From Ectothiorhodospira marina (GTDB taxonomy: Bacteria; Pseudomonadota; Gammaproteobacteria; Ectothiorhodospirales; Ectothiorhodospiraceae), in NCBI RefSeq assembly GCF_900109495.1, contig NZ_FOAA01000015.1, positions 21,381-85,380 on the forward strand: a DNA stretch of 64,000 nt, written 5' to 3'. This document shows positions 50,104-58,556 of this stretch, in pieces; the first letter of the stretch is position 1, and each line of letters begins with the position of its first letter. The notes below the pieces were generated by a model, which was not told where the DNA came from, searched no databases, and was given only the letters and a program-made list of their open reading frames with translations. The position numbers were made by a program, and so were the translations under genes.

Positions 50104-50733
50104 ATGATGTCCACGCCCCTGGAAGCCTGGCCTGTGGATGAGGGGACGGTGTCCGCATCGGTCCCCGAGCCGAAATGCGCGGATGGCAAGGATGCCTTCC
50201 CGGTGCCCGTGACCCTGGAGGCATTCCTTGAAGGGGTGCAGAACCGGGCCGTGCGCATGGCTGCCCTGGCCCTGGGCGACCAGGAGGCCGCCCTGGACCT
50301 GGTGCAGGATGCCATGGTGGCGTTGATCGACCGCTACCGGGACCGGCCGCCGGAGGCCTGGGGGCCGCTGTTCTGGCGGATTCTGCAAAGCCGCATCCGT
50401 GATACCTACCGGCGTCGCCGGGTACGTCAGCGGGTGCTGGCAGTGCTGGGCTGGTCGGATGATGAAGACCGGGAGGATCCCCTGAATACCTTGCCGGATT
50501 CATTCACTCCAGGGCCTGACCAGGCCCTGGCCGATGGGCGGTTTGCTCAGGATCTGGAATCTGCCCTGCGCGCCTTGCCCCTGCGACAGCAGCAGGCCTT
50601 TCTGCTGCGTCACTGGGAGGGACTGGACACCTCTGCCACCGCTGCGGCGCTGGGTATCAGTGAAGGGAGTGTGAAGACCCATTTGTATCGAGCCCTGCAA
50701 AGCCTGCAGGGACATCTGGAGGCCTACCGATGA
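50104..50733 (+). CDS. ECF-like RNA polymerase sigma factor
   Basis: A 209-residue protein with a sigma region 2-like segment (NRAVRMAALALGDQEAALDLVQDAMVALIDRY) and region 4 with LRALPLRQQQAFLLRHWEGL and the helix-turn-helix TAAALGISEGSVKTHLYRAL. The linker of about 45 residues is acidic. Both regions belong to extracytoplasmic-function sigma factors. It starts nine bases after the repeat-protein stop and overlaps the next gene by four bases, as is usual for a sigma factor with its regulator. Confidence 0.85.
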   Translation: MMSTPLEAWPVDEGTVSASVPEPKCADGKDAFPVPVTLEAFLEGVQNRAVRMAALALGDQEAALDLVQDAMVALIDRYRDRPPEAWGPLFWRILQSRIRDTYRRRRVRQRVLAVLGWSDDEDREDPLNTLPDSFTPGPDQALADGRFAQDLESALRALPLRQQQAFLLRHWEGLDTSATAAALGISEGSVKTHLYRALQSLQGHLEAYR

Positions 50734-51146
50734 GCCCCGAACGGCATTCCCCCGCGCACCGCGCCCCGGAAAAAAACTCCCGGGCAGTGGTTGATGATTC
50801 TGCCGCACTGCTGGAGCGGGTGCGCCATACACTGGACGATCAGGCCACATTGACCGGTTCCGAGCAGGCCCGCCTGCGTCATGCCCGTCGCCAGGCGCTG
50901 TCCTCGTCCCGGCACCCTGTGCCCTCTCGCTGGTTCCCCGCGGGTGGGCTGGCCCTGGCGGCTTCACTCATGCTCACGGTGGCGGTGTGGTTCGCCCTGG
51001 AGCCGGACAGGGGGCACGAACCGCTGCCGTTGGCCTTGGCGGAGATGGAGGATGTGGAGTGGCTCATGGAGAGTGAAGATCCTTTTTGGGTGGCGGATCT
51101 GGATGACCCGGCCTTTGTGCTCTGGGCCATGGAGGAGGGGCGGTGA
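50730..51146 (+). CDS. Single-pass membrane protein in anti-sigma position (DUF3619-like)
   Basis: A 138-residue protein: a soluble N-terminal half (about residues 1-70), one transmembrane helix (GLALAASLMLTVAVWFAL, about 72-89) and a short acidic periplasmic tail with many Asp, Glu and Trp. The layout matches DUF3619 proteins that follow ECF sigma genes and could act as anti-sigma factors. It overlaps the sigma gene (ATGA) and the next gene by one base. Anti-sigma activity is inferred from place and topology only. Confidence 0.65.
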   Translation: MSPERHSPAHRAPEKNSRAVVDDSAALLERVRHTLDDQATLTGSEQARLRHARRQALSSSRHPVPSRWFPAGGLALAASLMLTVAVWFALEPDRGHEPLPLALAEMEDVEWLMESEDPFWVADLDDPAFVLWAMEEGR

Positions 51147-51655
51147 TGCGACCCATCTGGATCATCCCATGCCTGTTTCTGTGTCTGGCCTGGCCGGCCA
51201 CGCATCTGGCCGCAGATCCACGGCCGGAAGCGCCGCCCTGGTCCGAACTCAGCCGCGACCAGCAGGCGGTGCTCGAACCCTTGGCCGATGACTGGAACGG
51301 TCTGCCTGAACGGCGCCGTGCCCACCTGTTGCACATGGCCGAGCGCTGGAAGGGGATGGACGCGGACGAGCGGGCGGACCTGTCCCGCAGGCTGGAGCGC
51401 TGGCAGGCCATGTCGCCGGAGGAACGTGAACGAGTGAAGTCCCACGCCCGGCATCTGCGCTCCCTGAGTCCCGAGGAGCGTCAGGAGCTGCGGCAGCGCT
51501 GGGAGCGCTATCGGGACCTGCCGGATGAGAAGCGGGAGCGTTTGAAGGCGCGTTGGCGGGAGATGACACCGGATGAGCGTGAGGCGTGGCGGGAGCGGCG
51601 GGGGCGTCATACCCCTCACCCCAACCCCTCTCCCCGGAGGGGAGAGGGGCTCTGA
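51146..51655 (+). CDS. DUF3106-type exported Arg/Glu-rich protein
   Basis: A 169-residue protein with a signal peptide ([20 protein letters not shown]) and a charged helical body with spaced repeats such as [26 protein letters not shown] and [13 protein letters not shown] (ERW-x-MxxxER pattern). This is the DUF3106 form. It ends the sigma operon, opposite in position to the 22-residue-repeat protein. The last 15 residues ([15 protein letters not shown]) come from a dispersed C-rich DNA repeat that has run into the 3' end of the gene. Confidence 0.75.
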   Translation: MRPIWIIPCLFLCLAWPATHLAADPRPEAPPWSELSRDQQAVLEPLADDWNGLPERRRAHLLHMAERWKGMDADERADLSRRLERWQAMSPEERERVKSHARHLRSLSPEERQELRQRWERYRDLPDEKRERLKARWREMTPDEREAWRERRGRHTPHPNPSPRRGEGL

Positions 51656-51683
51656 ACTCCCTTCTCCCCAACGGGGAGAAGGG
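51607..51683. repeat. C-rich double hairpin repeat at the end of the sigma operon
   Basis: Two successive hairpins: CCCCTCTCCCC (51625-51635) pairs perfectly with 51639-51649, and CCCTTCTCCCC (51659-51669) pairs with 51673-51683. The first lies inside the end of the DUF3106-type gene. This is the widespread CCCTCACCCCAACCCCTCTCCC-like intergenic element, and a relative lies after katG at 22576. It may act as a transcription end for the sigma operon. Confidence 0.7.
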
Positions 51684-51792
51684 CGGGGATGAGGGGGGCG
51701 GAGGGCACGATCACCTGGCAACCACTCACCCATTACAGTCCCCCTCCCACATCCCGTACAATGCAGGGTTTTACCCAGGTCGATCCTCACTC

Positions 51793-53388
51793 ATGCCGTC
51801 CAGACACACCACAGAAACCGCCCGCCGGCGCACCTTCGCCATCATCTCCCACCCGGATGCCGGTAAGACCACCGTCACCGAAAAGCTGCTGCTCTATGGG
51901 GGTGCCATCCAGCTGGCCGGTACCGTGAAGGGCCGCAAGTCGGATCGCCACGCCACCTCCGACTGGATGGAACTGGAAAAACAGCGCGGCATCTCCGTGA
52001 CCTCCTCGGTGATGCAGTTCCCCTACAAGGAGCGCATCGTCAACCTGCTGGACACCCCGGGTCACCAGGACTTCTCCGAGGATACCTATCGCACGCTGAC
52101 CGCCGTGGACTCGGCACTGATGGTCATCGACGTGGCCAAGGGTGTGGAGGAGCGCACCATCAAGCTCATGGAGGTGTGCCGCCTGCGGGACACCCCCATC
52201 ATGACCTTCATCAACAAGCTGGACCGGGAGGGTCGCGAGCCCATCGAGCTCATGGATGAGGTGGAGGACGTGCTCAAGATCCCCTGCGCGCCCATCACCT
52301 GGCCCATCGGCATGGGCAAGCGCTTCAAGGGGGTGTATCACCTCAAGCGGGATGAGGTGAATCTGTTCTCGCCCACCCATGGCGGCAAGATGAACGCCGG
52401 CGAGGTGATCAAGGGTCTGGACAATCCGCGCCTGGACGAGGTGCTCGGTGGCCAGGCCAAGGAGTTGCGTGAGGAACTGGAGCTGGTGATGGGGGCCTCC
52501 AACGAGTTCGATCTGCAGGCCTACCTGGAGGGGCGTCTCACGCCGGTGTTCTTCGGTTCGGCCATCAACAATTTCGGCCTGCAGGAATTGCTGGATGACT
52601 TCGTGGCATACGCCCCGCCGCCGCGCCCGCGCGCCACGGACTCCCGGGAGGTGTTGCCGGAAGAGGAAAAGTTCTCCGGGTTTGTGTTCAAGATCCAGGC
52701 GAACATGGATCCCCAGCACCGGGATCGCATCGCCTTCATGCGCATCTGCTCCGGCAGCTTCAAGAAGGGCAGCAAGCTGCACCATGTGCGCATTGGCAAG
52801 GATGTGCGCATCGCCGATGCCCTGACGTTTCTGGCCTCGGATCGGGAACACGCCGAGGAGGCTTTCCCCGGGGACATCATCGGCATCCACAACCATGGCA
52901 CCATCCGCATCGGTGACACCTTTACGGAAGGTGAAAAGCTGGCCTTCACGGGCATTCCCAACTTCGCCCCGGAGCTGTTCCGGCGCGCCCAGCTGCGCGA
53001 TCCGCTGAAGATGAAGCAGTTGCAGAAGGGCTTGCAGCAGCTCTGCGAGGAGGGGGCCACCCAGTTGTTCAAACCGCTGAACAATAATGACCTGATCCTG
53101 GGGGCCGTGGGGGTGCTGCAGTTCGATGTGGTGGCCCACCGCCTGAAGAACGAATACAACGTGGACGCCGGTTTCGAGAACGTGAACGTGCAGACCGCCC
53201 GCTGGGTCACGTCCGAGGATGAGCGCAAGCTGGAGCAGTTCAAGGACAAGGCCTCCAGCAACCTGGCCATCGACCACGGCGGCGATCTGGTCTACATCGC
53301 CCCGACGCGCGTGAATCTGCAGATGGCTCAGGAAAAATGGCCTGAAATCGAGTTCAGCGCCACACGGGAGCACGGCATCGCCAGTTGA
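51793..53388 (+). CDS. prfC: Peptide chain release factor 3
   Basis: RF3 is a GTPase that recycles RF1 and RF2 from the ribosome after termination. The 531-residue protein has G1 [19 protein letters not shown], switch region [20 protein letters not shown]3 [16 protein letters not shown] and G4 [12 protein letters not shown], followed by the RF3-specific domain 2 and 3 sequences. The start is ATG 51793 ([13 protein letters not shown]); the frame is open upstream through repeat sequence that is not coding. Confidence 0.97.
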   Translation: MPSRHTTETARRRTFAIISHPDAGKTTVTEKLLLYGGAIQLAGTVKGRKSDRHATSDWMELEKQRGISVTSSVMQFPYKERIVNLLDTPGHQDFSEDTYRTLTAVDSALMVIDVAKGVEERTIKLMEVCRLRDTPIMTFINKLDREGREPIELMDEVEDVLKIPCAPITWPIGMGKRFKGVYHLKRDEVNLFSPTHGGKMNAGEVIKGLDNPRLDEVLGGQAKELREELELVMGASNEFDLQAYLEGRLTPVFFGSAINNFGLQELLDDFVAYAPPPRPRATDSREVLPEEEKFSGFVFKIQANMDPQHRDRIAFMRICSGSFKKGSKLHHVRIGKDVRIADALTFLASDREHAEEAFPGDIIGIHNHGTIRIGDTFTEGEKLAFTGIPNFAPELFRRAQLRDPLKMKQLQKGLQQLCEEGATQLFKPLNNNDLILGAVGVLQFDVVAHRLKNEYNVDAGFENVNVQTARWVTSEDERKLEQFKDKASSNLAIDHGGDLVYIAPTRVNLQMAQEKWPEIEFSATREHGIAS

Positions 53389-53428
53389 AATCGGTGTGGG
53401 GGGCGGACGCTCAATCCGTCCCCTCGGC

Positions 53429-53686
53429 TCACCCTTGAGGTGCTGGCGCGCCCCGGAGGAGCCCTTCGGTACTCAAGTCCTCGTCAAGTTCGGGCCAGTG
53501 CATCCCGTAACCACCGCCGCAAATCTGCCAGTTCAATAGCTGCCCCCGGGAAGCCCTGGCCAAGCGGGGATACCATTCCAAGGGCACGGAAATCCGGCGG
53601 CCATCCTTCAGTGCGACCACCAGAAATTCGTCGGTGAAGTCGATCGACTCCACACGCTCATCCGCGTTAAGTGCCAAAGTACCCAT
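53429..53686 (-). CDS. DUF2442 domain protein
   Basis: An 85-residue protein with VVALKDGRRISVPLEWYPRLARAS and NWQICGGGYGMHWPELDEDLS, the DUF2442 signature. Such small proteins are commonly paired with DUF4160 proteins and have been suggested to form toxin-antitoxin-like modules, though activity is not proven. Its start overlaps the upstream DUF4160 gene by 20 bases, so translation is coupled. Confidence 0.82.
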   Translation of the reverse strand: MGTLALNADERVESIDFTDEFLVVALKDGRRISVPLEWYPRLARASRGQLLNWQICGGGYGMHWPELDEDLSTEGLLRGAPAPQG

Positions 53687-53903
53687 GCCAGGCCTCCAGA
53701 AACGTGATCTGGTGAGATTCTACAATACCCCTGATCCTGCGTAATTCGCGTGATGTAAAGCCCATGTTTCTGGACAGGCCAACGGGACTCAGCCAGAACT
53801 TCGCCGAGCAGTCGTCACGGTCCACGTGAATATGCGGAGGTTCTCCGGGTTCATGGCTGTACCAGTAAAACCGGTAGGGTCCTTCTCTTCGAACGGTGGG
53901 CAC
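53667..53903 (-). CDS. DUF4160 domain protein
   Basis: A 78-residue protein with the DUF4160 pattern: YRFYWYSHEPGEPPHIHVDRDD, AKFWLSP and ELRRIRGIVESHQITFLEAWHGYFG. It is the upstream partner in a DUF4160-DUF2442 gene pair that overlaps by 20 bases. Function not known; the pair is a candidate addiction or regulatory module. It lies between prfC and the hydrogenase operon, all facing left from the latter. Confidence 0.82.
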   Translation of the reverse strand: MPTVRREGPYRFYWYSHEPGEPPHIHVDRDDCSAKFWLSPVGLSRNMGFTSRELRRIRGIVESHQITFLEAWHGYFGT

Positions 53904-53951
53904 TGATGTCTCCTTACGGGTGCACCAAACGGCCAGTTCGGCCGGTTCTGG

Positions 53952-54374
53952 TTACTCGATCCAATCCCTGATCTGCTGGTGAATCTGGGCCAGGGCGCTT
54001 TTTCTGATCTCATCGGGCATGGGAGTGGATCCCATCTGGATGCCGATGATGTGTACGGTTGGGGGCAGGACCCCCATGGCCTTGCCCAGGGCCAGTGCGC
54101 CCACGACGCCCAGGCTGTGACTGGAGACGGTGGTGTCCGGGTGGATCAGGTCGTCCATGGACAGGACATGTACCGTGCCTGGTGGTCCGCCGGCATCCAT
54201 GGCATCCACCAGGATGACGGTGTGCTGCTCCTTCATGGCCTCGATCAGACCGGCACCGGGGCGGTCCAGGGTGAGTGTGCTCACGCCGGAAACGGGAGGC
54301 AGGGCCTCAACGGCTTCCCATCCCAGGGTGTCCTCACCAAAGGGGGAGCCGATGCCGATGACCAGTACCCCCAT
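53952..54374 (-). CDS. Hydrogenase maturation protease
   Basis: A 140-residue HycI/HoxW-type endopeptidase that trims the C-terminus of the hydrogenase large subunit after nickel insertion. It has VLVIGIGSPFGEDTLGWEAV, LDRPGAGLIEAM with the metal-binding acidic position, and VILVDAMDAGG, and SSHSLGVVGALALGKAM. The start is ATG 54374, two bases after the large-subunit stop and with AAGG upstream, so it is the last gene of the leftward hydrogenase operon. Confidence 0.88.
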   Translation of the reverse strand: MGVLVIGIGSPFGEDTLGWEAVEALPPVSGVSTLTLDRPGAGLIEAMKEQHTVILVDAMDAGGPPGTVHVLSMDDLIHPDTTVSSHSLGVVGALALGKAMGVLPPTVHIIGIQMGSTPMPDEIRKSALAQIHQQIRDWIE

Positions 54375-54376
54375 CC

Positions 54377-55693
54377 TTACTCTTCTCCCCGATCCACTCG
54401 CACCTTCAGGAAATGCGTTGCACAGGAGATGCACGGATCATAGTTACGGATCACCATCTCCCCCCGCAGCCTCAGGGCGTCATCGTCGTGGTGCAATCCA
54501 AAGGCCTCCAGCGACTGGCGCAGATCCTCCTCCATGCGGGCCTGGTTCTGGGAGGTGGGGGGCACGATGCGGGCGGTGAGCACCTTGCCCTCATCGTCCA
54601 CGCGGTAGTGATGCCATAGGATTCCCCGGGGGGCCTCGGTGGCACCGAAGCCTTCTCCGGCCCGGGGTTCCACCTGAGCATAAGGCGTGTCCGTGGGGGC
54701 ATAGGCCTCCAGAAGACGGCGGGCCTCCTGCAGGGCCTCCAGCAATTCCACGGCGCGGGCGACCAGGGAGTGGAACATGTTCCGGCTGGGCCAGGTAAGC
54801 CCGGTGGCATCCAGCGCTGCCCGGGTACGGGGCGAGAGGCGATCCAGGTTCAGGTTCAGCCGGGCCAGCGGACCCACCAGATAGGGCTGCCCATCCAGGT
54901 GAGAATACAGCGCCGTGGAATGGGGTACGTGGCTCTCCACGAAATGATCCGCATAGTCATCCGCCGATATGTCCAGCCCTTGATCGGAGACGATACGCCC
55001 GGCATACATGGGGTAGTCATCATTATGCCGCAGGGCCACATTGGTGAAGCTCTGCTCGTCCACGGGCAGATCCAGCCCGGCGGTGAAGCCCACCAGGGCC
55101 TCGGCGTCGTCCAGGGCCGCTTCCAGCCGATTCCCCAGGGCCCGGGCATCCTCCAGCGACGGGGCGTGATGGAAGCCACCCACCCGCACCCCCACCGGAT
55201 GCACCGAACGCCCCCCCAGGAAACGGATCAGATCATTGCCCAGCTTCTGCAGGGCCAGCCCCCGGTGTACCGCCTCGGGGTGGTCCTTGGCCATGGCGAT
55301 GGCATTGTCATAGCCCAGAAAGTCGGGCAGGGCCAGCAGGTGCACATGCAGGGCATGGCTCTGAATCCACTCACCGCAGTACATCAGGCGCCGGTTTTGC
55401 AGCACCCACTCGGAGGACTCCAGGCCAAAGGCCTGTTCCAGGGCCTGCACGGCGCTCATCTGGTAGGCCACCGGGCAGATGCCGCAGATGCGGGCCACGG
55501 TGTCGGGCACCTCGCGCCAGCTGCGCCCCTCCAGGAATTTCTCGAAATACCGGGGAGGTTCAAAGATCCGCAGGCGCAGCGCCTCGATGCGGCCGTCCCG
55601 GGCCTTGAGTTCCAGGGCGCCTTCGCCCTCCACCCGGGCCAGCACCGGGACCTCAATACGGATGTCCCGCTTGTGGGGTGCGTCCTGACTCAT
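54377..55693 (-). CDS. Group 3b-type [NiFe] hydrogenase large subunit
   Basis: The catalytic subunit that holds the NiFe(CN)2CO site. The 438-residue protein has the N-terminal L1 motif RICGICP (Cys70 and Cys73) and the C-terminal L2 motif DPCISCATH (Cys421, Cys424, His427), followed by an 11-residue tail likely removed by the protease gene next door. The subunit set (Fe-S, FAD/NAD, small, large) fits cytoplasmic NADP(H)-linked group 3b hydrogenases, also known as sulfhydrogenases. It overlaps the small-subunit stop by four bases. Group 3b versus 3d is decided by the partner subunits. Confidence 0.93.
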   Translation of the reverse strand: MSQDAPHKRDIRIEVPVLARVEGEGALELKARDGRIEALRLRIFEPPRYFEKFLEGRSWREVPDTVARICGICPVAYQMSAVQALEQAFGLESSEWVLQNRRLMYCGEWIQSHALHVHLLALPDFLGYDNAIAMAKDHPEAVHRGLALQKLGNDLIRFLGGRSVHPVGVRVGGFHHAPSLEDARALGNRLEAALDDAEALVGFTAGLDLPVDEQSFTNVALRHNDDYPMYAGRIVSDQGLDISADDYADHFVESHVPHSTALYSHLDGQPYLVGPLARLNLNLDRLSPRTRAALDATGLTWPSRNMFHSLVARAVELLEALQEARRLLEAYAPTDTPYAQVEPRAGEGFGATEAPRGILWHHYRVDDEGKVLTARIVPPTSQNQARMEEDLRQSLEAFGLHHDDDALRLRGEMVIRNYDPCISCATHFLKVRVDRGEE

Positions 55694-56472
55694 GGGGTGC
55701 CCTGATCCCAGTCCAGGCCTTCCTCGAGAAACCCCGGGGCCTGGCTGTTGATGAAGTGAAAGCGCCGGGCGATGTCCTCGGGCATCAGCCCCAGCCCCTG
55801 AAAGCGCCGGGCCAGCGGTGCGGTGTTGGGGTTTTCCGCCGGCCCGAAGCAGCCATAGCAGTCACGTCCGAAGGCGGGGCAGATGGCCCCGCAGCCGGTA
55901 CGGGTGACCGGCCCCAGACAGGGTGTGCCCCGGGTCACCAGGACACAGACGATGCCCTGGCGCTTGCAGGCCTGACAGACCTTCTCGTTGTCCACGAACG
56001 GCAGGGCGCCGAACAGCAGTCGGCGGATGGCGGTGAACACCTGCTGGGCATTCACCGGGCAGCCCCACAGTTCCAGGTCCACCTTCACCTGGGCGGAGAT
56101 GGCGCTGGCCGTATCCAGGCTCTCGATGAATTCGGGCCGGGCATAGATGGCCCGGGTCCAGTCACCCACGCCCTGGGCATTGAAGTTGCGCAGGGCCTGC
56201 AGCCCGCCGGCGGTGGCGCAGGCGCCGATGCTGATCAGATAACGGGCACTCTCCCGCACCCGCCGGATGCGCACCGCCTCCTCCTGTGTGGAGATGCTGC
56301 CTTCCACGAAGGCGATGTCTACCGGGGCGTCCGGGTCCATGGGGCCGGCCTCGGCGAAATGCACGATGTCCACCAATTCGGCCAGTTCCAGCAGGGCCGG
56401 GCCGGCATTGATGAAGGCCAGCTGACAGCCGTCGCAGGAACTGAACTTGTGAACCGAGACCCTGGGTTTCAT
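55690..56472 (-). CDS. Group 3b-type [NiFe] hydrogenase small subunit
   Basis: The electron-transfer subunit with Fe-S clusters. The 260-residue protein begins KPRVSVHKFSSCDGCQLAFI, giving CxxC for the proximal cluster, then GACATAGGLQALRNF, LELWGCPVNAQQV and C-terminal cysteines for medial and distal clusters (KVCQACKRQG, TRTGCGAICPAFGRDCYGC). There is no twin-arginine signal peptide, so it stays in the cytoplasm. The start ATG 56472 overlaps the preceding stop by one base. Confidence 0.92.
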   Translation of the reverse strand: MKPRVSVHKFSSCDGCQLAFINAGPALLELAELVDIVHFAEAGPMDPDAPVDIAFVEGSISTQEEAVRIRRVRESARYLISIGACATAGGLQALRNFNAQGVGDWTRAIYARPEFIESLDTASAISAQVKVDLELWGCPVNAQQVFTAIRRLLFGALPFVDNEKVCQACKRQGIVCVLVTRGTPCLGPVTRTGCGAICPAFGRDCYGCFGPAENPNTAPLARRFQGLGLMPEDIARRFHFINSQAPGFLEEGLDWDQGTP

Positions 56473-57308
56473 CAAAAGCCCTCCCGGTCGATCCAGTCGG
56501 CGATGTCCGGGTAGCGGAACACGGGGCCATCCTGGCAGATGAAATGGGGCCCCACCTGACAATGGCCACAATGGCCGATGCCACACTGCATGTTGCGCTC
56601 AATGCTCAGCCAGATGTGGAAGGGGTCCACGCCCTGCGCCAGTAGCCGGGGTATGGCGGCCTTCATCATGGGCTCGGGTCCGCAGAGCACGGCCACCGTA
56701 TCCTCGGGCGGGATGTTGGCGCGCTCCATCAGCACCGTGACATTGCCCACGCTGAAGGGCCATTGGGGGCCGCCCTGGTCGGCCGCCAGCAGCACCTGGA
56801 CATCCCGGATCTTCTCCCACGCCTGGTACTGGCGTCGCCAGATCAGATCGTGGCTGTGTTTCACCCCCTGCAGGATGGTGATCTGCCCGTAGTCATCGCG
56901 CCGGCGCAGCATGTAGCGGATCATGGAGACCACCGGTGCACAGCCCAGCCCACCGCTGATGACCACCACGTTGCGACCCTGGGCCGCCTGCAGCGGCCAG
57001 CCCCGGCCATAGGGTCCGCGCAGGCCCAGGGTGTCGCCCACCCGCAGGCGCTCAAGCCCGTGGGTGACCCGGCCCACGGCACGGATGGTGTGCTCCAGCG
57101 GGTCGTCGTCATCCGGGTCGGAGACGATGGAGATGGGCACCTCGCCCACGCCGAACAGGTAGAGCATGTTGTACTGCCCCGGATAGGAGCGGTAGGCAGC
57201 GCGGATACCGGGGTCCACCAGTTCCAGCTTGAGGGAGAAGATGTCGCGGGTTTCCTGCACGCGGCTGGTGATGCGGGCCTCCCAGGGCAGGTCCGTGGGC
57301 TCACGCAT
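56472..57308 (-). CDS. Hydrogenase FAD/NAD(P)-binding subunit (sulfhydrogenase gamma type)
   Basis: A 278-residue flavin subunit that passes electrons to NAD(P). It has a ferredoxin-reductase-like FAD domain ([18 protein letters not shown]), NAD(P) domain ([29 protein letters not shown]) and a C-terminal [2Fe-2S] ligand set ([20 protein letters not shown]). This is the gamma subunit of group 3b hydrogenases and dihydroorotate-dehydrogenase-electron-transfer relatives. The start is ATG 57308 inside the end of the Fe-S subunit gene; the stop overlaps the small-subunit start by one base. Confidence 0.9.
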   Translation of the reverse strand: MREPTDLPWEARITSRVQETRDIFSLKLELVDPGIRAAYRSYPGQYNMLYLFGVGEVPISIVSDPDDDDPLEHTIRAVGRVTHGLERLRVGDTLGLRGPYGRGWPLQAAQGRNVVVISGGLGCAPVVSMIRYMLRRRDDYGQITILQGVKHSHDLIWRRQYQAWEKIRDVQVLLAADQGGPQWPFSVGNVTVLMERANIPPEDTVAVLCGPEPMMKAAIPRLLAQGVDPFHIWLSIERNMQCGIGHCGHCQVGPHFICQDGPVFRYPDIADWIDREGF

Positions 57309-58416
57309 CGGGGGTCTCCTGCAGCAGGGCATGGGCCTCGGCGGTGATGTCGATGCCCACCGGGCACCAGGTGATGCAGCGCCCACAGCCCACGCAGCCG
57401 CTGCGACCGTACTGCTCGTGCCAGCTGCCCAGCTTGTGGGTGAGCCACTGGCGATAACGCAGCCGGGTGTCGGAGCGCACGATGAAATGCCCCATGAAGC
57501 TGTGCTCGGCGTTGAAGCAGGAACTCCATTGGCGCAGGTGTTCGGAGCTCTGCCCGTTGAGGGCCGGTTCGTCCATTTCCATGTGACAAAAGCAGGTGGG
57601 GCACACCGCCGTGCAGTTGCCGCAGGACAGGCAGCGCTCGCCCACGTCCGCCCAGTGCCCGGCCTGCAGCCGCTCATACAGGGCCTGCTTGAGATGACGG
57701 CCGGGGAGGGTGCGTTTCTGGGTCACGGTGGCCTGGTGGATTTCCCTCTCCACCGCGCGCCGCTGTGAGGCGGTCGCCTCATCCAGGTCGAGACGCTCCA
57801 GCAGTGTCTTCCCGGCCTGGGTGCCGGCCCAGAGCAGATACCCCTCGTCCAGCTCGGCCATGCCCAGATCATGGCCCCGGGTGATGGCCGGACCATCGCT
57901 GGTGGAGGCACAGAAACAGGTCTCGGCCGGGTGGGCGCATGACACGCCCACCAGAAACAGCGCCTCCCGGCGCTTTCGAAACCAGGGGTCGGGAAACCGC
58001 CCGTGCATGAAATGCCGTTCCTGCAGGTCCAGGGCGGCCAAATCGCAGGCGCGTACGCCGATCACCGCCGTGGGCTCGGGATCATCCTGGGCGGCTTGAA
58101 ACGACAGCGCCCCGTCGGGCGATCGCTGTGCCCGCCAGATGATCTCCCGAGGCGTGAATGTCAGGGGCTTGAGGGCCTGGGGGCCGTTGGCCCAGGCGAA
58201 ACAGCGGGGGTCATCCTGCTGTTGCAGGCGGTAGCTACCCGGCTGTTGCACGTCGCGCACACCCACCGGCAGATCGTCCCAGTCCTTTATCGGTTGGAAC
58301 AGCAGGGTTCCGTCCCGGGCCACGGGGCCCAGGATACGGCCAAAGCCAGACCCCGCGAGGGCCTCCAGGAGGCGGTTGGCCTCGGCGCGTGGCAGAAAGA
58401 CGGTGTGCTCGTCCAT
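57301..58416 (-). CDS. Hydrogenase Fe-S subunit (sulfhydrogenase beta type)
   Basis: A 371-residue protein with two [4Fe-4S] ferredoxin-type motifs: [18 protein letters not shown] (about residues 265-282) and [17 protein letters not shown] near the C-terminus. The N-terminal part ([37 protein letters not shown]) matches the AsrA/HydB family. It is the first gene of the leftward hydrogenase operon and starts near the divergent hcp gene with an FNR-type site between the two. It probably bridges the flavin subunit and the hydrogenase small subunit. Confidence 0.9.
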   Translation of the reverse strand: MDEHTVFLPRAEANRLLEALAGSGFGRILGPVARDGTLLFQPIKDWDDLPVGVRDVQQPGSYRLQQQDDPRCFAWANGPQALKPLTFTPREIIWRAQRSPDGALSFQAAQDDPEPTAVIGVRACDLAALDLQERHFMHGRFPDPWFRKRREALFLVGVSCAHPAETCFCASTSDGPAITRGHDLGMAELDEGYLLWAGTQAGKTLLERLDLDEATASQRRAVEREIHQATVTQKRTLPGRHLKQALYERLQAGHWADVGERCLSCGNCTAVCPTCFCHMEMDEPALNGQSSEHLRQWSSCFNAEHSFMGHFIVRSDTRLRYRQWLTHKLGSWHEQYGRSGCVGCGRCITWCPVGIDITAEAHALLQETPDA

Positions 58417-58434
58417 GGATAAAGATTAGCCCAA

Positions 58435-58463
58435 GGGGGCGTGCCAGGTAAGGGGACGCCCCC
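58435..58463. repeat. Inverted repeat in the hydrogenase-hcp intergenic region
   Basis: GGGGGCGT (58435-58442) and ACGCCCCC (58456-58463) form a perfect 8-bp inverted repeat, 18 bases upstream of the hydrogenase start codon. A second, overlapping possibility is TAAGGGG (58449-58455) with CCCCTTA. Role unknown; it could be an operator, or an attenuator hairpin at the start of the hydrogenase transcript. Confidence 0.5.
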
Positions 58464-58480
58464 TTACCCCCAGGTACGCC

Positions 58481-58494
58481 TTGATCCCGATCAA
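58481..58494. promoter_or_regulatory. FNR/Dnr-type binding site between hydrogenase and hcp
   Basis: TTGAT-CCCG-ATCAA is a perfect match to the FNR consensus inverted repeat. It lies 62 bases upstream of hcp and about 65 upstream of the hydrogenase operon start, so one bound dimer could act on both. FNR, Anr, Dnr and NnrR share this palindrome, so whether the signal is loss of oxygen or NO cannot be decided here. Confidence 0.85.
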
Positions 58495-58556
58495 GGAGGG
58501 TCTGGCGTCCTACTCCGGATACTGCGCCCCTCACGCCTATCCCCTGGAGTACCGCC

